64,000 nt of DNA, taken from the NCBI RefSeq assembly GCF_020906515.1, contig NC_085850.1, positions 4,154,001-4,218,000 of the forward strand, written 5' to 3'. Below the pieces are notes generated by a model. That model saw only the letters and a list, made by a program, of their open reading frames with translations, ran no database searches and was not told where the DNA came from. Position numbers and translations under genes: made by a program. Each line of letters starts with the position of its first letter. Within the stretch, counting starts at the first letter, position 1. Shown here piece by piece: positions 30,566-41,174 of this stretch. Source of the DNA: Vanrija pseudolonga (lineage: Eukaryota; Basidiomycota; Tremellomycetes; Trichosporonales; Trichosporonaceae).

Positions 30566-31698
30566 TTAGCCGCCGGCCACGTCGGCGGCCGCATCGCTGA
30601 TGTAGAGGCCGAGAGCATTGGCCGAGTGCTCCCCCGAGGGATTGACCGAGTGCTCGTCCGAGTGCTCGTCCGACTGCGCGTCTGACTGCTCTATGGACTG
30701 CTTGGCGGGCTGCGCGGCCGGCTGCTGGAAGGGTAGTCAGTACGGTGGTCCGCAGACAGAGAGGCAGGTTAGACCGACACTCACGGAGCGGTACTTCATG
30801 TGCTCCATGAGAAGGTTGCAAAGGTGGTGGCGGAGGCTCACGTCGCAACGCATGCCCTGCTTCCAAGGGGGCGGCACTCCCACGACCTCGATTTCAACAT
30901 CGGTCCTGCGGTACCAGGGTGCTCCCTTTGTGTTAAAGACGGCCATCTTGATCTTGAGTACCTTCTGCGGAATCTTCTTCTTCTTGTCAATTGCCATCAT
31001 CTCGCGGGGGTAGAGGATGGGCCAGATGAACTCGAGCGTCGACAGGTAGTACTCGGAGAGGCGGAGGCGGCGGGAGCGAATGCCACCAGCATCCTTGAAC
31101 TTGCCACGGTACTCCATGAACCCGCTCCAGAAGGCCTTGTCGATGGTCGCCATGACGTCAGCACTGATAACAGCGCCGGGGGCGGCCGCCTGACGCTCAA
31201 GCTCGAAGATGTCAATGCCCGTCTTCTTCAGGTTGCGGTGGGTGATAGCGGCAGCCGCCTGGACAGCATGCAGGTGGGAGCAGAAGGCCTCCTTGACGTT
31301 GGCGCAGATGCCAGGGTGGTTGTTGGCAAGCTGAGCAAAGGCCAGCTCCTGGGGTGTGTTGCCGTTCCACTCGTTGTCCCCGTGTGTAATGCCCGAGCTC
31401 TCGTGGTTGAAGAGGGACGCTGGGATGTCAGTTGGGGCCCGCTGGCCACAGCCAAGGACTCACCGTTCGCAGCATCCTCCTTGATCATGTTCTTACGGGC
31501 CGTGTTGGCAGCCTTCTTGGCCAAGCGAGAAGCAACGAGAGATTCGTGCCCGGCAGCAATGATCTTGGCCTGAATGGTGGCACGGGTGACAGAGTCAACT
31601 AGACGATTAGCGGGGATCCCTCGAAGGTTGCTTCACTCACTACCGTCGTTCGCGGTGCCATTGATGCTGACAACGGGGGCCTCCGGGATGATGGTCAT
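30566..31698 (-). CDS. Array gene 13, unknown, 327 residues, QSD/EHSD tail
   Basis: Exons 31644..31698, 31464..31598, 30785..31419 and 30566..30724. The first two introns are phase 1 (45 and 44 bp); the third is phase 0 (60 bp). The body has VKEAFCSHLHAVQAAAAITH, TIDKAFWSGFMEYRGKFKD and LRLSEYYLSTLEFIWPILY (array motif near residues 175-215), followed by a Lys-rich segment (IDKKKKIPQKVLKIK). Exon 4 encodes a separate tail rich in Gln, Ser, Asp, Glu and His with repeats such as QSDEHSDEHS. No known family. Confidence 0.62.
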
Positions 31699-32721
31699 TG
31701 TTGCTGAGGGAGAGTGCAAAGAAAGGAAGAGTGCGAAGGTGTGGTAGTAGTAACTGGCGATCGGTTGGGACGCGGGGGGGCAAAATGGAGAGGGCCGTGT
31801 CGCTCGCATTATACCCCCAACAGCTGGCCCCAGGTGCGGCCCATGGGGGAGACGTCCCCACTGGCAACGAACAGGGTGCAAGGAACGCCGACACACACAG
31901 TCGTGACATCGAACCAGGCGGCGGTGCCATCGTCTTGCGCGCTGAGAGACAGAGATCTGCAGCAAAAGGAGGGCGCAGGTGGGATGATAATGAAGGGAGG
32001 GTGGCGGCGGCGTGTAGCTGCGGACGAGGTGTCGCTTCTCGAGGGCCGAGGCAGTCGGAAACACGGCGCACACCGTCCTCATCTCATACATTTGGCTAGA
32101 CTGGCACAGTGGTTGTGTGCACGATGTTGGCGGTGCCGAGTGACATGCCGTCATTGGCTTGGGTAGGAAATTCCGAGGAGGTAGAGGGTGGCTGCGGGCC
32201 GTCAACCGGCCTTACGACCGAGCGTCACACCGGCCATCCTTTGAGCCTCGAGGCGGGGCAAGGCATGGACGAAAGAAGCAGTGTTGCGAGGATGGATGGG
32301 AAGGCACAAAGTGCATTGGCCTCGCCAAATCGCTGCCGCCGACAGCGCCGGCCGTGCGCCACATTCCCGGCCACCCCGGTGCTTCCTCATTGTCTCGGCC
32401 GGGGGATATGAAACAAAGCAGCGGAGCATTTAGTTTTGCATCGTAAGCTTAGCTCACAGAGAAATTGTGCGGGGGCAAGGGGGAGGTGGAGGGCGGCAGA
32501 AACAGGACGTTGAAGCCGGCACAACGGCTCAGCCTCCCCCGCTGCACCCAGCCTCGCCCCAGGATTATTGGTGCACCAGATCCGCCCTCAAGACCGTCAA
32601 CACACACGCACACCGCCTCCAATGTCGTTAGGGAACAGGGTAAAATTGTGTATGCATGGGGACAGTCATCATGGTACGTGCAAGCCGCGGCCCAAAGGAG
32701 CCTGCCGCCTCGACATGGGCG
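31699..32721. other. Array spacer of about 1 kb
   Basis: Between array genes 13 and 14. Frames on both strands have shadow-like or low-complexity composition. The left part is the promoter of gene 13. Nothing else recognised. Confidence 0.4.
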
Positions 32722-33207
32722 TTACGCCGCAGCACCCGCAACAATCTCGGTGTCGGCGGCGACGCGAGCGGTGCCGTTCGCCTGAGGCATCACGAGGAAC
32801 TCGAGAGTCTTGAGGGCGAATTCGCCGAACTCAGCGGCATCGAGGAGGGGGTGGTACGCGGGGTATCCGGTAGCGGCGATGGCGGCGTCGGTGGTGTCGC
32901 ACGCCGCGCGGCGGAAGTAGACGGTGTATCCGGCGCGAAAGGCGGCGACGACTGCATCCGTGATTTCGGTGGGGCGGTCAATGGGGAGGCCCGCCGCCGC
33001 AAACTTCTCCCACACAAAGAGCGCGCCTTTAACCATAGCGGCCATCGAGCCGATCTTGTTGTAGAGCCGTTCGGGGCAGTCCACCGACGCGCGGACGACG
33101 GCGGTCACGGTGTCGCGGTCGAGCTCCGGCGAAGGGAAGGTGTACGTGCGGCGGGTGGGCGACGCGCTCGCCGAGTTGGGAACCGAAGAGGTGACGCCGG
33201 TGGCCAT
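32722..33207 (-). CDS. Array gene 14, unknown, 161 residues
   Basis: Single coding exon from ATG 33207. The leader has a 50 bp intron (33255..33304) with a tandemly doubled 15 bp branch-point region. The Ser/Thr-rich start is followed by YTFPSPELDRDTVTAVVRAS, a helix MAAMVKGALFVWEKFAA, then VVAAFRAGYTVYFRRAACD and LLDAAEFGEFALKTLEFLV: both halves of the array motif, with G-Y-T-V-Y exactly as in gene 10. No known function. Confidence 0.63.
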   Translation of the reverse strand: MATGVTSSVPNSASASPTRRTYTFPSPELDRDTVTAVVRASVDCPERLYNKIGSMAAMVKGALFVWEKFAAAGLPIDRPTEITDAVVAAFRAGYTVYFRRAACDTTDAAIAATGYPAYHPLLDAAEFGEFALKTLEFLVMPQANGTARVAADTEIVAGAAA

Positions 33208-33544
33208 CTTGATGGGTGTCTTGGGGTGTTTGTGCCTTGGTGCGCTGGCTGCGGCTGGATGTTAGCTGGTTCAATGTTAGCTGGTTCAATGGGTTGAAAC
33301 CTACCAGGACGAGCTGAGCGCTTGTTCTTTGTGACGGCGGAAAGGGCAATGGAGACACAGTGAAGGGTGGGTGTAATTGTCGCCTTTTGAATGTGGGAAA
33401 GGAGGGACAAACGGCGGTATTCTTGGCCACCACAACAACCAGCCAACTCTGACTCGGCGATCGAGAGACAAGCCTGCTACTCGTCACAACTGGGGCAAAA
33501 TGTGTTGCATACGGCAGCGAGGAAATGGACTGAACTACACTGCT

Positions 33545-34223
33545 CTACTGGTCCACTGTCTCCCCCGATGCGCGCGAGGCGATGGTCGTAGTGCGGTCGC
33601 GATTAGCCTTGGTGATATGGGCGTTCGCGGCAATGTAGGAGTTGCACCACCAGCGAAAGTCCTTGAAGCTCATCAGGGTGCACTGAGGCTTCTTGTTCAT
33701 GAGCTTGTTGAGGGAGTTGCTTGCGAAGTTGGCGGCGAAGTTTGACGTCTTGTAAGACTCGTACCCCTCCTTGATGATCTCGTTCAGCTTGCTGGCCGTC
33801 TCCCAAGAGAGTCCAACGCGCTTCCCCATCCACTTCTCCTCGAGCTCGGCGTATTCGGCGTTGGTAAAAGAGTCGCCGACCATCATGTCTGCATACTGGA
33901 GACCGACGAGGAGCGCGTGGCCATAGCGGGACATGACGTGGTCTCTGAATGAGACGTCCGAGTAGCGGACAGTGGCCTCGAAGGGGCCTGCCGCCGGCGG
34001 GTGGGAAGAAAGGGCGCTGGAAGTGTTGAAGGAGTTGCTCGTCTGGTACAGTCAGCGTTTGGCCCCCACATCTGGTGCACTCACTGCGGTCGCCTGGGGC
34101 GTCGTGGTGAGCTTACCGCTCCCCCAGTGGTAGAAGGACTGTGTGGGCCCGCCTGCAACGTTAGCTTTCCCAGAGCAGATCGGACGGCTTACCGGGACGG
34201 TTGGGACCAATACTTTGGGACAT
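33545..34223 (-). CDS. Array gene 15, unknown, 198 residues
   Basis: Exons 34193..34223 (MSQSIGPNRP), 34085..34152 and 33545..34042. The first intron is phase 1 (40 bp), the second phase 0 (42 bp). After a Ser/Thr-rich linker the protein has VMSRYGHALLVGLQYADMM, TASKLNEIIKEGYESYKTSN and TLMSFKDFRWWCNSYIAANA, a full array motif (E-G-Y-E-S-Y; M-S-F-K-D-F). Ends TTTIASRASGETVDQ. No known family. Confidence 0.64.
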
Positions 34224-34598
34224 GGTTGCTTGAGTGAGGTGAGCGACGTTGTAACAAGTGCATTGGGGGTACGGCAAATGGCAACAAGGGGTACGCTGCG
34301 GTGCGGCGTCGGGGCGAGCGACCTCGCCTCCTCCATGTTGTTGACACACAAGCTCAAACGACCATGGCGTGCCTCGGCGCCAGCCACGATCCCACTTGCC
34401 CCATTGCAGCCAGCGCCGCAGCAGCCAGGGTGACACGACTCTGATGCGAGTTGCCACCGTCAGTCCCCCACCGCCTCTCGCCACCCAACCGCACCGCACG
34501 CCCATGCCCGCAGCTCACAGCGCCAACAATCATAATGCATACTGGCCCCACCACGAGCCTAATTCAACTGGAAAGCAGTGCAAAGCAAAGCCTCTCGC

Positions 34599-35108
34599 TT
34601 AGCCGACGTAGTTCTCGTCGATCTTGAGGTAGAGCGAGAACTCGCCGCTGAAGGCGCGGCGGCGCATGGTGCCGGCGCCCGGGTTCTTGAGCTCCATCGC
34701 CGCGACGAACACCTCGTAACCCTTGGTTTCGGCCTCCTTGATCTTGAACGCCACCTCGGCCGAGAGGGTGTTGATCTGGCCGCGGCGGAACATCTTGACC
34801 TCGTCCCAGTTGCCGCGGGTGAGGGTCTGGTGGATGACCTCGTTCGCCTTCTCGCAGCCGAGGAAGATCTCGGGGGAGAAGGTGGCCTGGCGGATCTCCT
34901 TGACGGAGCGGCCGGTGACGGGGGGAGTGGTCTCGGCACCGGCGTTGAGGAGGGTGTTGTTCGAGTCGGCGCCCGCGGTGGTGGGGGCACCGAGGGTGGT
35001 GGTGACAACGATGTTCTCGGTCGCGTCTAGCTCCGTCAGAGAGGGAGAACACGAGGAGGGGTTGTACTCACCAACGGCGGGGGTCTGGTTCTGGTTGCGC
35101 TGGACCAT
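34599..35108 (-). CDS. Array gene 16, unknown, 154 residues
   Basis: Exons 35072..35108 (MVQRNQNQTPAV) and 34599..35026, 45 bp phase-1 intron ending GCTAG. A Thr-rich linker is followed by RSVKEIRQATFSPEIFLGCE, AFKIKEAETKGYEVFVAAME and RAFSGEFSLYLKIDENYVG, the array motif placed at the very C-terminus. No known family or targeting signal. Confidence 0.62.
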   Translation of the reverse strand: MVQRNQNQTPAVGEYNPSSCSPSLTELDATENIVVTTTLGAPTTAGADSNNTLLNAGAETTPPVTGRSVKEIRQATFSPEIFLGCEKANEVIHQTLTRGNWDEVKMFRRGQINTLSAEVAFKIKEAETKGYEVFVAAMELKNPGAGTMRRRAFSGEFSLYLKIDENYVG

Positions 35109-35525
35109 TTTTGCCTTGTGGTGGATAGTACGAAAGAGAGTGAGTGAGGATGAAGCGCCAAGATGGTACACACGGTGCCCAGGGCTAGGGTTGGCACAGG
35201 CAGCGCCGGCCACGTCGCTGCGTGGGGCAGGCCATGGCTGGGCTGGTTGGACGAGTGTGGCACAGTGGCACACACATCGTGTATGTGACGCCTCACGGGC
35301 GGTGCATGGGTGACAAGACGTGCCACGTGGATCTCACAGTGCAGTATCATGGTCTGGATGAGGTATGCCATGCAGGCCTGTTCATCGGCTGTCTCGTAAC
35401 CGGGGCAGCAACGCCCGAGAAGGCTGGGGAACGCAGTACTGGACTCAGTTGGAGGTCAGCGTGTAGGCAGCCCCGCTCATCGTCAACTACTCAATGCATA
35501 AAGCGAGAAACTACGAGTCATAGCA

Positions 35526-38500
35526 CTAGATCAGGGCAGTAGTAAGAGGCATCTGCGGGAATCCGTGCGGGTTGAACTTGTTCGAGAGAATGTAGTGGTG
35601 GAACGCAAGGAAGCACATGGGCTTGCGGGGAGCCTGGCCCGTCGCCTGCTGGTACAGTTCGTCATGCGCCTTCATGAAGCCCTTGTAAACGTAGTGACCT
35701 TGGATCGTGGCGATTGAGACCTTGAAAAGCGTGTCGCGCGAGTAGCCTGGAAGCTCGCCGCTCATAACGGTGAAGAACTCCTGCCAGTTGTTGTGGGAGA
35801 ACATGCGGAACAGCCTCCAGGTCGCGAAGAAGATGCCGAACGCCATCTCGGTGCCGCGGACAGGCGGGAAGTAGAGGCCGGTGCGGAGGAACAGGTTGCG
35901 CGGCGAGGCATCCGGGAACGCGATGTCGTGGAAAATGATGGGGGACGAGCGATGCGTTGCGTTCGAGGTGGTGCTAGTCGCGCTGTTGCCAGCCGAGGTG
36001 TTGGGAGCCGCCGAGGCGCTTGGGGTAGCAAAAGCCATTGGTGCCGTCCCAACCGCCTGGTTGGAAGGAGCGGCATAGCCAGCGGGAGGGCCATGGACGG
36101 CCTCAAACGCACAGCTAGAAGTGGTTCCACCACTGCCGCTCTGCTGAACAGTCGAGGCGACGCCCGAGTTGGCACGGACCTCATCGATAACCTGCTCCAT
36201 GGCACGGAGAACCTCAGCAACCTCAGCATCAGTTGGGTGGATCTCGATATGCGTATCTGAGGTTAGCAGGAAACATGCAGGTGAGACGTACCATTGATAC
36301 CCGGGCCAAGCTGGTTGGCCTGGTCCGTAGTCGTCTGGCCAGTAGTGGCAGGCGACGTGAAGTTCGCGCCGACGCGGTTCGCGTCGGGCACGGGCGCCGA
36401 GGTCTCGCTCACGAGATCCTCGTCCTTGAAGTTACCAGTTGAACTGGTGGCCGGGGCGCCGCCGGCCATGAACCGAAAAACCGCGTCGGGCGCGGCCGCG
36501 GTCTGCTGCTGGGCGCCAGGCTGCGAGGCCGTGGCACCGTCACCGACATTGGCGTCGTACACCTGCGTCGCCGAAGGGCCGTTCACGCTGCTTTGCTCGT
36601 TGAAGTTGCCAGTCCAACTGATGGCCGGGGCGTTGAGGCGGGGAATGCCAAAAATGGCGCTGGGCGCGACGGCGGTGGGCAGCTGGGCGGCAGGAGCCGA
36701 GGTCGTGGTACCCGCAGCGGCCTCAGCCGAACCCCCACCAAACCCCGCCGCCATCATGAGCGAGTCACGGTCAACTGCCGAGCCGGTGTCGTTGCCGGCG
36801 TTGTTCATGAGGCCAAGGCCAATCGACGTGGCCGAGTAGTTGGAGTGGCTCTGCTGGGGGACAGGCGGCGAGGTGTCCGCGGGCTTGGGCTGGTCGGGGT
36901 AGTCGATCGCCCAACTGAACTCGTCCTCCTCGGGCTGGCTGGCGATGGTGGGGCTCATGGTGCTACCACGCGAGTCGATGGCGGGCGTCATGAGGGGAGT
37001 CTCGGCAGGCGAGGCGATTGTCGAGCTCCCCGCCACGCTGGAGACGCTGTGGGTGGCACGCGCCACGTTGGGGACGCCAAAGTTCGTGCGGTGGGCCGAG
37101 CCCATTGGAGTCTCGGCTGGCGAGGCGACCGACGAGCTCGCCGCCACACGGGGGGTGGTGAAGGTGCCACGCGCCACGCTCGGGCCGCCAAAGTTGGGGC
37201 GGTGGGCCGAGCCCTGGGCAGGCATCGCGCGAACGATGTAGGTGGTTGGACCAAGCGCCGTCTGGTGTGTGACCCCCATGGACGGCTGAACCCAGTCCTG
37301 ACTGAGAGCATTCTTGGTGACGGTCTCTGACCTTTTAGGGACGTTGAAAAGACGCGACGCACCGAGGTCGTGCTGATCCTTGGGGGTCACGACATGGTAA
37401 GGAGCGCGCGTCGCGGCCACGGGAGGGCCAAAGCCAGCGGCCATGTGAGGGGCAAAGCCAGTAGCGACGTGAGGGGCATGGCCCAACGCCATGTGAGGGC
37501 CATGGCCAACAGGAGGAACATGGCCAGCGTGAGGAGCACGGCCAATGTGGGGAGCATGGCCAATGGGAGGAGCGTAGCCAATGGGACGAGCATTGCCAAC
37601 GGGGTGGAAAGCGGAGGGATCTGGCATTAGCGAGACGAACTCAGACGATGCACTTACTCATGCCACCCGGGTGATTGACAAAGTTGTTGTTGATGTTGAG
37701 CGCGCTCACGTACGCGGCCATCTCCTCCGCCTCGCCAGCTGCGAGCGGCGGTCCAGCAGCAGGAGGGGCGGAGGCCGTGCTTGGCCCATCCGAGCGAGGG
37801 CCCCAAATGAGCTCCTCCATGCCGGGGTTCTGGTCGAGGAACTCGACGACCTTCTCCTCGGGGACATTGAGCTGGCCGCCGTTGGAGGCAGCGAAGATGG
37901 CGTACGCCACATCGTCGTCGGGTGGAGGCGGGATCGCATGGCCATGCTGGCCGTACTGGCCTTCCTGGGGGTGCTGGAGCTGCTGGCCGTGCTGGCTGTG
38001 CTGGCCTTGCGGGGGATGCTGGAGGTACTCGGCGTACTGGTGGTCATAGCCATGCTGGGGGTGCTGGCCTCGCTCGCCATGCTGGCCGTACTGGGGGTGC
38101 TGCGGGTGCGGTCCTTGCTGACCGTATTGGCCGTGCTGGCCGTCCTGACCGTATTGACCGTACTGTGCGTGCTGGCCTTGCTGGAGGTACTGGAGGTGCT
38201 GACCATGCTCGGGGTGCTGGGGGTGCTGGGGTTGCCGACCGTGCAGGCCATGCTTGGGGAGCTGGACATGCTCGGCGTACTGGTGGTGCTGGCCAAGCTG
38301 GGGGTGCTGGAACTCGGCGTGCTGGTCGTACGGGAGGTACTGATCGTGCTGGGAGGGCTGCCCGTGCTGACCGTACGGGGCGTGCTGGCTGACTTGAGCA
38401 TTCCCGCCATCATCGTCGACTGGAGCAGCAGCCTGCGCGGTGGAATTGATAGCAGGAGCAGCGGTGCTCGGAGTGGCCTTAGCCTTGCCCTTGCCCTTGT

Positions 38501-39721
38501 CCTTGGCCTTGGCCTTGTCCTTGCCCTTGCCCTTGCCCTTGCCAACCGCGGGCTGCGGCGTATTGTCGTCAACCGGCTGTTGCGTGCCGTCGTCGGCGAT
38601 ACCAGCGGCGAGAAGCCTTTCGGCCTTGAGCTTGCGCCAATCTTGTGTCAGCTGGGCCCATTGTACACACTCACCATTTCCGCACAGACGCTTCTTGGTG
38701 GGCTGCGCGATACCAGTGCTCCCGGCAGAGACAACGGTGTCCACAGTGGCGGCAGCGGTGCTTTCAGCGGCGGCAGCGGTGCTTTCAGCGGCGGCAGTGT
38801 TGCTCCCACTGGCGGCAGCAACCGTGTTCCCAGCCCCAGCAGCAGCCTTGGCAGAGGCAGCGGCGTCGACAATATTGCTCCAATCAGTGTTCCAAGTGAC
38901 AGCAGTAGCCTGGGGAGCGGGAGCAGAGGTGCGCGCGCGAGTGTTGGGGGCTAAGCTGTTAGCGAGGCAACCGTGCAGCGCTTACGCGACTTCGAGGCCG
39001 CCGCAGTGGCGCTGTTAGTGGTTGTGCCGCCCGGCGCGTAGGCATTGTTGGGTCCGGGCTTGGCGCGCTCTGAGGTCAGCGAGGAGGTTGACGCAAAGGA
39101 CTCACTGGCGGCGGTCTTGGGCTTGGGGACAGTACCCGCAACCGCGGGATCGGCGGTCGCCTCGGGGGCGGGCGAGGTGGCCTTGCGATCTGTGTGTGTT
39201 AGATGATACAGACGTCGGAAGACACTCACTGTTGCGAGTGCGCGACGTGCGCGGGAGGAGCGGTTCGATGATGCCGCTGCCGCTGGCGTCGGCGACGGAG
39301 GACTCGCCACCGCCCTCCTTGAAGTAGGGGTCATCGTCGGCCGTCGTCGGCGCCGATGCCGGCGCCGCCTCCTTGCGGGCTGCATAGTCAGCGAAGAACA
39401 ATGAGTTTACCCACTCCTTGGCTTGTTCTTGGTCACCGGCGCGGCGGCCACGTTGGCGCCGCCGTCGTTGGTGGCGTCGACGTTCGAGGTCGTCGCTGGG
39501 TGGTGTGAGCAGTCCCCATGTGTGTGTGACTCACCAGCTGCCTGGTTGCCGGTGTCGACAGCGGCGCTGTCACCAGCACCACCACGAGCGGCGGGCTTCT
39601 TCTTGGTAGCTGCGTGTCAGCGTGGACGACGACGAGAGCACTCACGCTTGGCCTTGGGGGTCTGTTGCTCCATGGCAGCTTTGTGCTGACCGAGAGCAGG
39701 GAAGTCCTTGTCAATATCCAT
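35526..39721 (-). CDS. Array gene 17, 1289-residue modular protein with His/Gln/Gly repeats
   Basis: Ten exons on the minus strand: 39646..39721, 39535..39609, 39415..39495, 39230..39379, 39106..39189, 38986..39069, 38675..38950, 37658..38641, 36292..37620, 35526..36256. All nine introns are 33-40 bp and phase 1. Exons 2-7 encode short basic, Pro/Ala/Thr-rich modules; exons 4 and 5 begin alike (TRKEAAPASAP and NRKATSPAPEA). Exon 8 has a Lys-Gly/Lys-Ala run (GKGKGKGKDKAKAKDKGKG) and about 150 residues of QHGQYGQ/QHPQ repeats, prion-like in composition. Exon 9 opens with GHAPH-type repeats and goes on Ser/Thr/Pro-rich. The C-terminal exon carries the array domain: VSIATIQGHYVYKGFMKAHD, then CFLAFHHYILSNKF. 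The start is the only ATG before the first donor that fits. Nuclear or condensate-forming protein is inference. Confidence 0.68.
37380..37615 (-). repeat. GHAPH-type pentad/octad repeats in array gene 17
   Basis: In-frame repeats at the start of exon 9: units such as IGHAPHIGRAPHAGH and GHGPHMALGHAPHVA, seen at DNA level as recurring ATGGCCAA- and CATGTGAGGGG-like blocks on the plus strand. Confidence 0.7.
37925..38405 (-). repeat. His/Gln/Gly/Tyr-rich coding repeat in array gene 17
   Basis: About 160 codons dominated by Gln, His, Gly, Tyr and Pro in irregular QHGQ, QYGQ and QHPQ units. On the plus strand it appears as CTGGCCGTGCTGG-like repeats, which create a long false open frame there. 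Confidence 0.8.
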
Positions 39722-41174
39722 GATGGATGGTGAGAAGTGTCAAGAGAGTTAGGTGCAGAGTCACACACGCAACATGCGCCGCCGACTCGCACCGGCACGA
39801 GCAGAGTCGCCCAACTCATGGCCGTGTGGGTGTGGGTGTGGCGGTTGTGGCATTGTGTGTGGGCTCGTGCGGGTGACGTCAATTTGTTGTCCGCTGGCAG
39901 CAGGCGGTGCGGTGCCATTGAGCGAGGAGCGAGAGTGAGGGGCTCCTTGCTCGAGATGACGCCGGGAAACTCCTGCCTGGAGGATTGTCTAAACGGGGAC
40001 ATTTTGTTGTTGATGGCACGGCTTGAGCGGGAGTTGCCGACGACTTGGCACCTTCTCTCGTTATCTGTCTGTTTAATAGTGGCCAACTGGCGAGTTAGTG
40101 ACAAATTCATCATGACTTGAACGATCAAAACGTAGACAGTATCACAGAGGGAGCTCTTGCACCACGACGGTCCCTTCCCTCGGTTGTCGCTTCGAGCCCA
40201 TCCACCAGTCGGACGCGGTGTCCTCGGCGTGCGACAAGACACTACGCAAATGTAGCTCTACAGTCAGCCATACATGTAGTTGGCCTACGGTGAGCCAGGT
40301 TGCCGTTCGCCCCGAATGCCCTCCCCGGTAGCTCTTGAGTCTCCATAAGTGAGCGGCAGTCCAGCAGAAGCTCAAGCCTGGCAGGGCTGGGCAGGGCGAT
40401 GGCCTCGAGGTGGACACCAGGGTGAATCGACAACCTGAGTCGCCTCCGGCAGCTTGGGGGACTAGAGCCCCGTTGACTACACGCTGACCTTACACGCTCT
40501 ACCTGTGTCAGTACCTTATCGACGGGGAGGACGAGGCTGAGCGGAGCGGAGCACATGGCGACACTTATAACCAGCACGCGACATGGGAGGGTGCGACAGG
40601 CTCTCCTTGGCTTGGCGCGACAACTAATGCTTGGCCTCACGTGAACGCCACGTGGTTGATCTTCATCCGTCTGACAAGGTCACCAGCTCACAAGCTCACC
40701 AGCTCAATAGCGCACGAGGGCGAGCTGCACCAGACCTGTGTCATCCCAAAGCCACCCCCATGATCAGCGACGTCACAGAAGGACGGTGTCAACAAAGAAC
40801 GCCGCACTGCCACGCCACTAACGAACGCAAGGTGGGCAAGCAAGGGCACAAGCGAGGTGGAGCAAGCATGAATCATGCCGCGTCACATTGGCTTGCCCGC
40901 TCGTGGCTGGGAGTCGAGCACTGGAACTGGCTATTTGTTGGCAGGTCGGACGTGCCGACGACGCGATCGGGTTCTTGCCGCCAGCCCCCCACGGGGTTTG
41001 ACGAAAAGTTGATGGGGTCCGCGGGCTTCGGTTGACATGTTGGAATGCATGCATGGATGCATGCCATATCTTGGGCATGCGGGGGAGAGAGAGCAAGAGG
41101 GAGTAAGGACCTCGCTGCACGACGCCGCACTGGTCAAAACTATTCATGTTACATGTTACAGCTACAGGTACAGC
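39722..41174. other. Gap between array and second aromatic block
   Basis: About 1.45 kb. The right end lies beyond the dioxygenase stop and the left end is the promoter of array gene 17. Short frames on both strands (for example near 40142-40640) have no convincing splice structure. No gene recognised. Confidence 0.4.

Larger units (their letters stand above)
18406..39721 (-). other. Island of 17 same-strand, diverged paralogous genes
   Basis: Every gene recognised between these positions lies on the minus strand, spaced about 0.5-1.5 kb apart, with products of 109-327 residues except the last (1289). They share a recurring C-terminal pattern: a helix with A-x3-(G/A)-Y-x2-(Y/F), a variable loop, then (L/M)-(S/T)-x2-(E/D)-F followed by an aromatic helix. 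Examples are AIDEGYGLYRA..ITVDDFYARYY, AVNHGYTVYRM..LSFEQFADMYY and ALKKAYNLYLS..LSLTEFVGKY. Many have a tiny first coding exon ended by a phase-1 intron, others a 35-50 bp 5' leader intron just before ATG. Identity between members is low, so common descent is inferred from motif, layout and strand. The spacers (300-1000 bp) hold nothing else recognised, apart from a doubtful plus-strand gene near 22.1-22.6 kb. Confidence 0.6.

Noticed and set aside
37581-38954. 457-codon open frame on the plus strand full of Val, Leu and Gly
   Set aside because: It is the complement of the His/Gln/Gly repeat of array gene 17; the minus-strand model has ten exons with consistent splice sites and phases.
18406-39721. 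True EF-hand family for the array proteins
   Set aside because: The (L/M)-S-x-x-E-F ends recall an EF-hand exit, but the regular Asp/Asn calcium ligands are missing in nearly all members.
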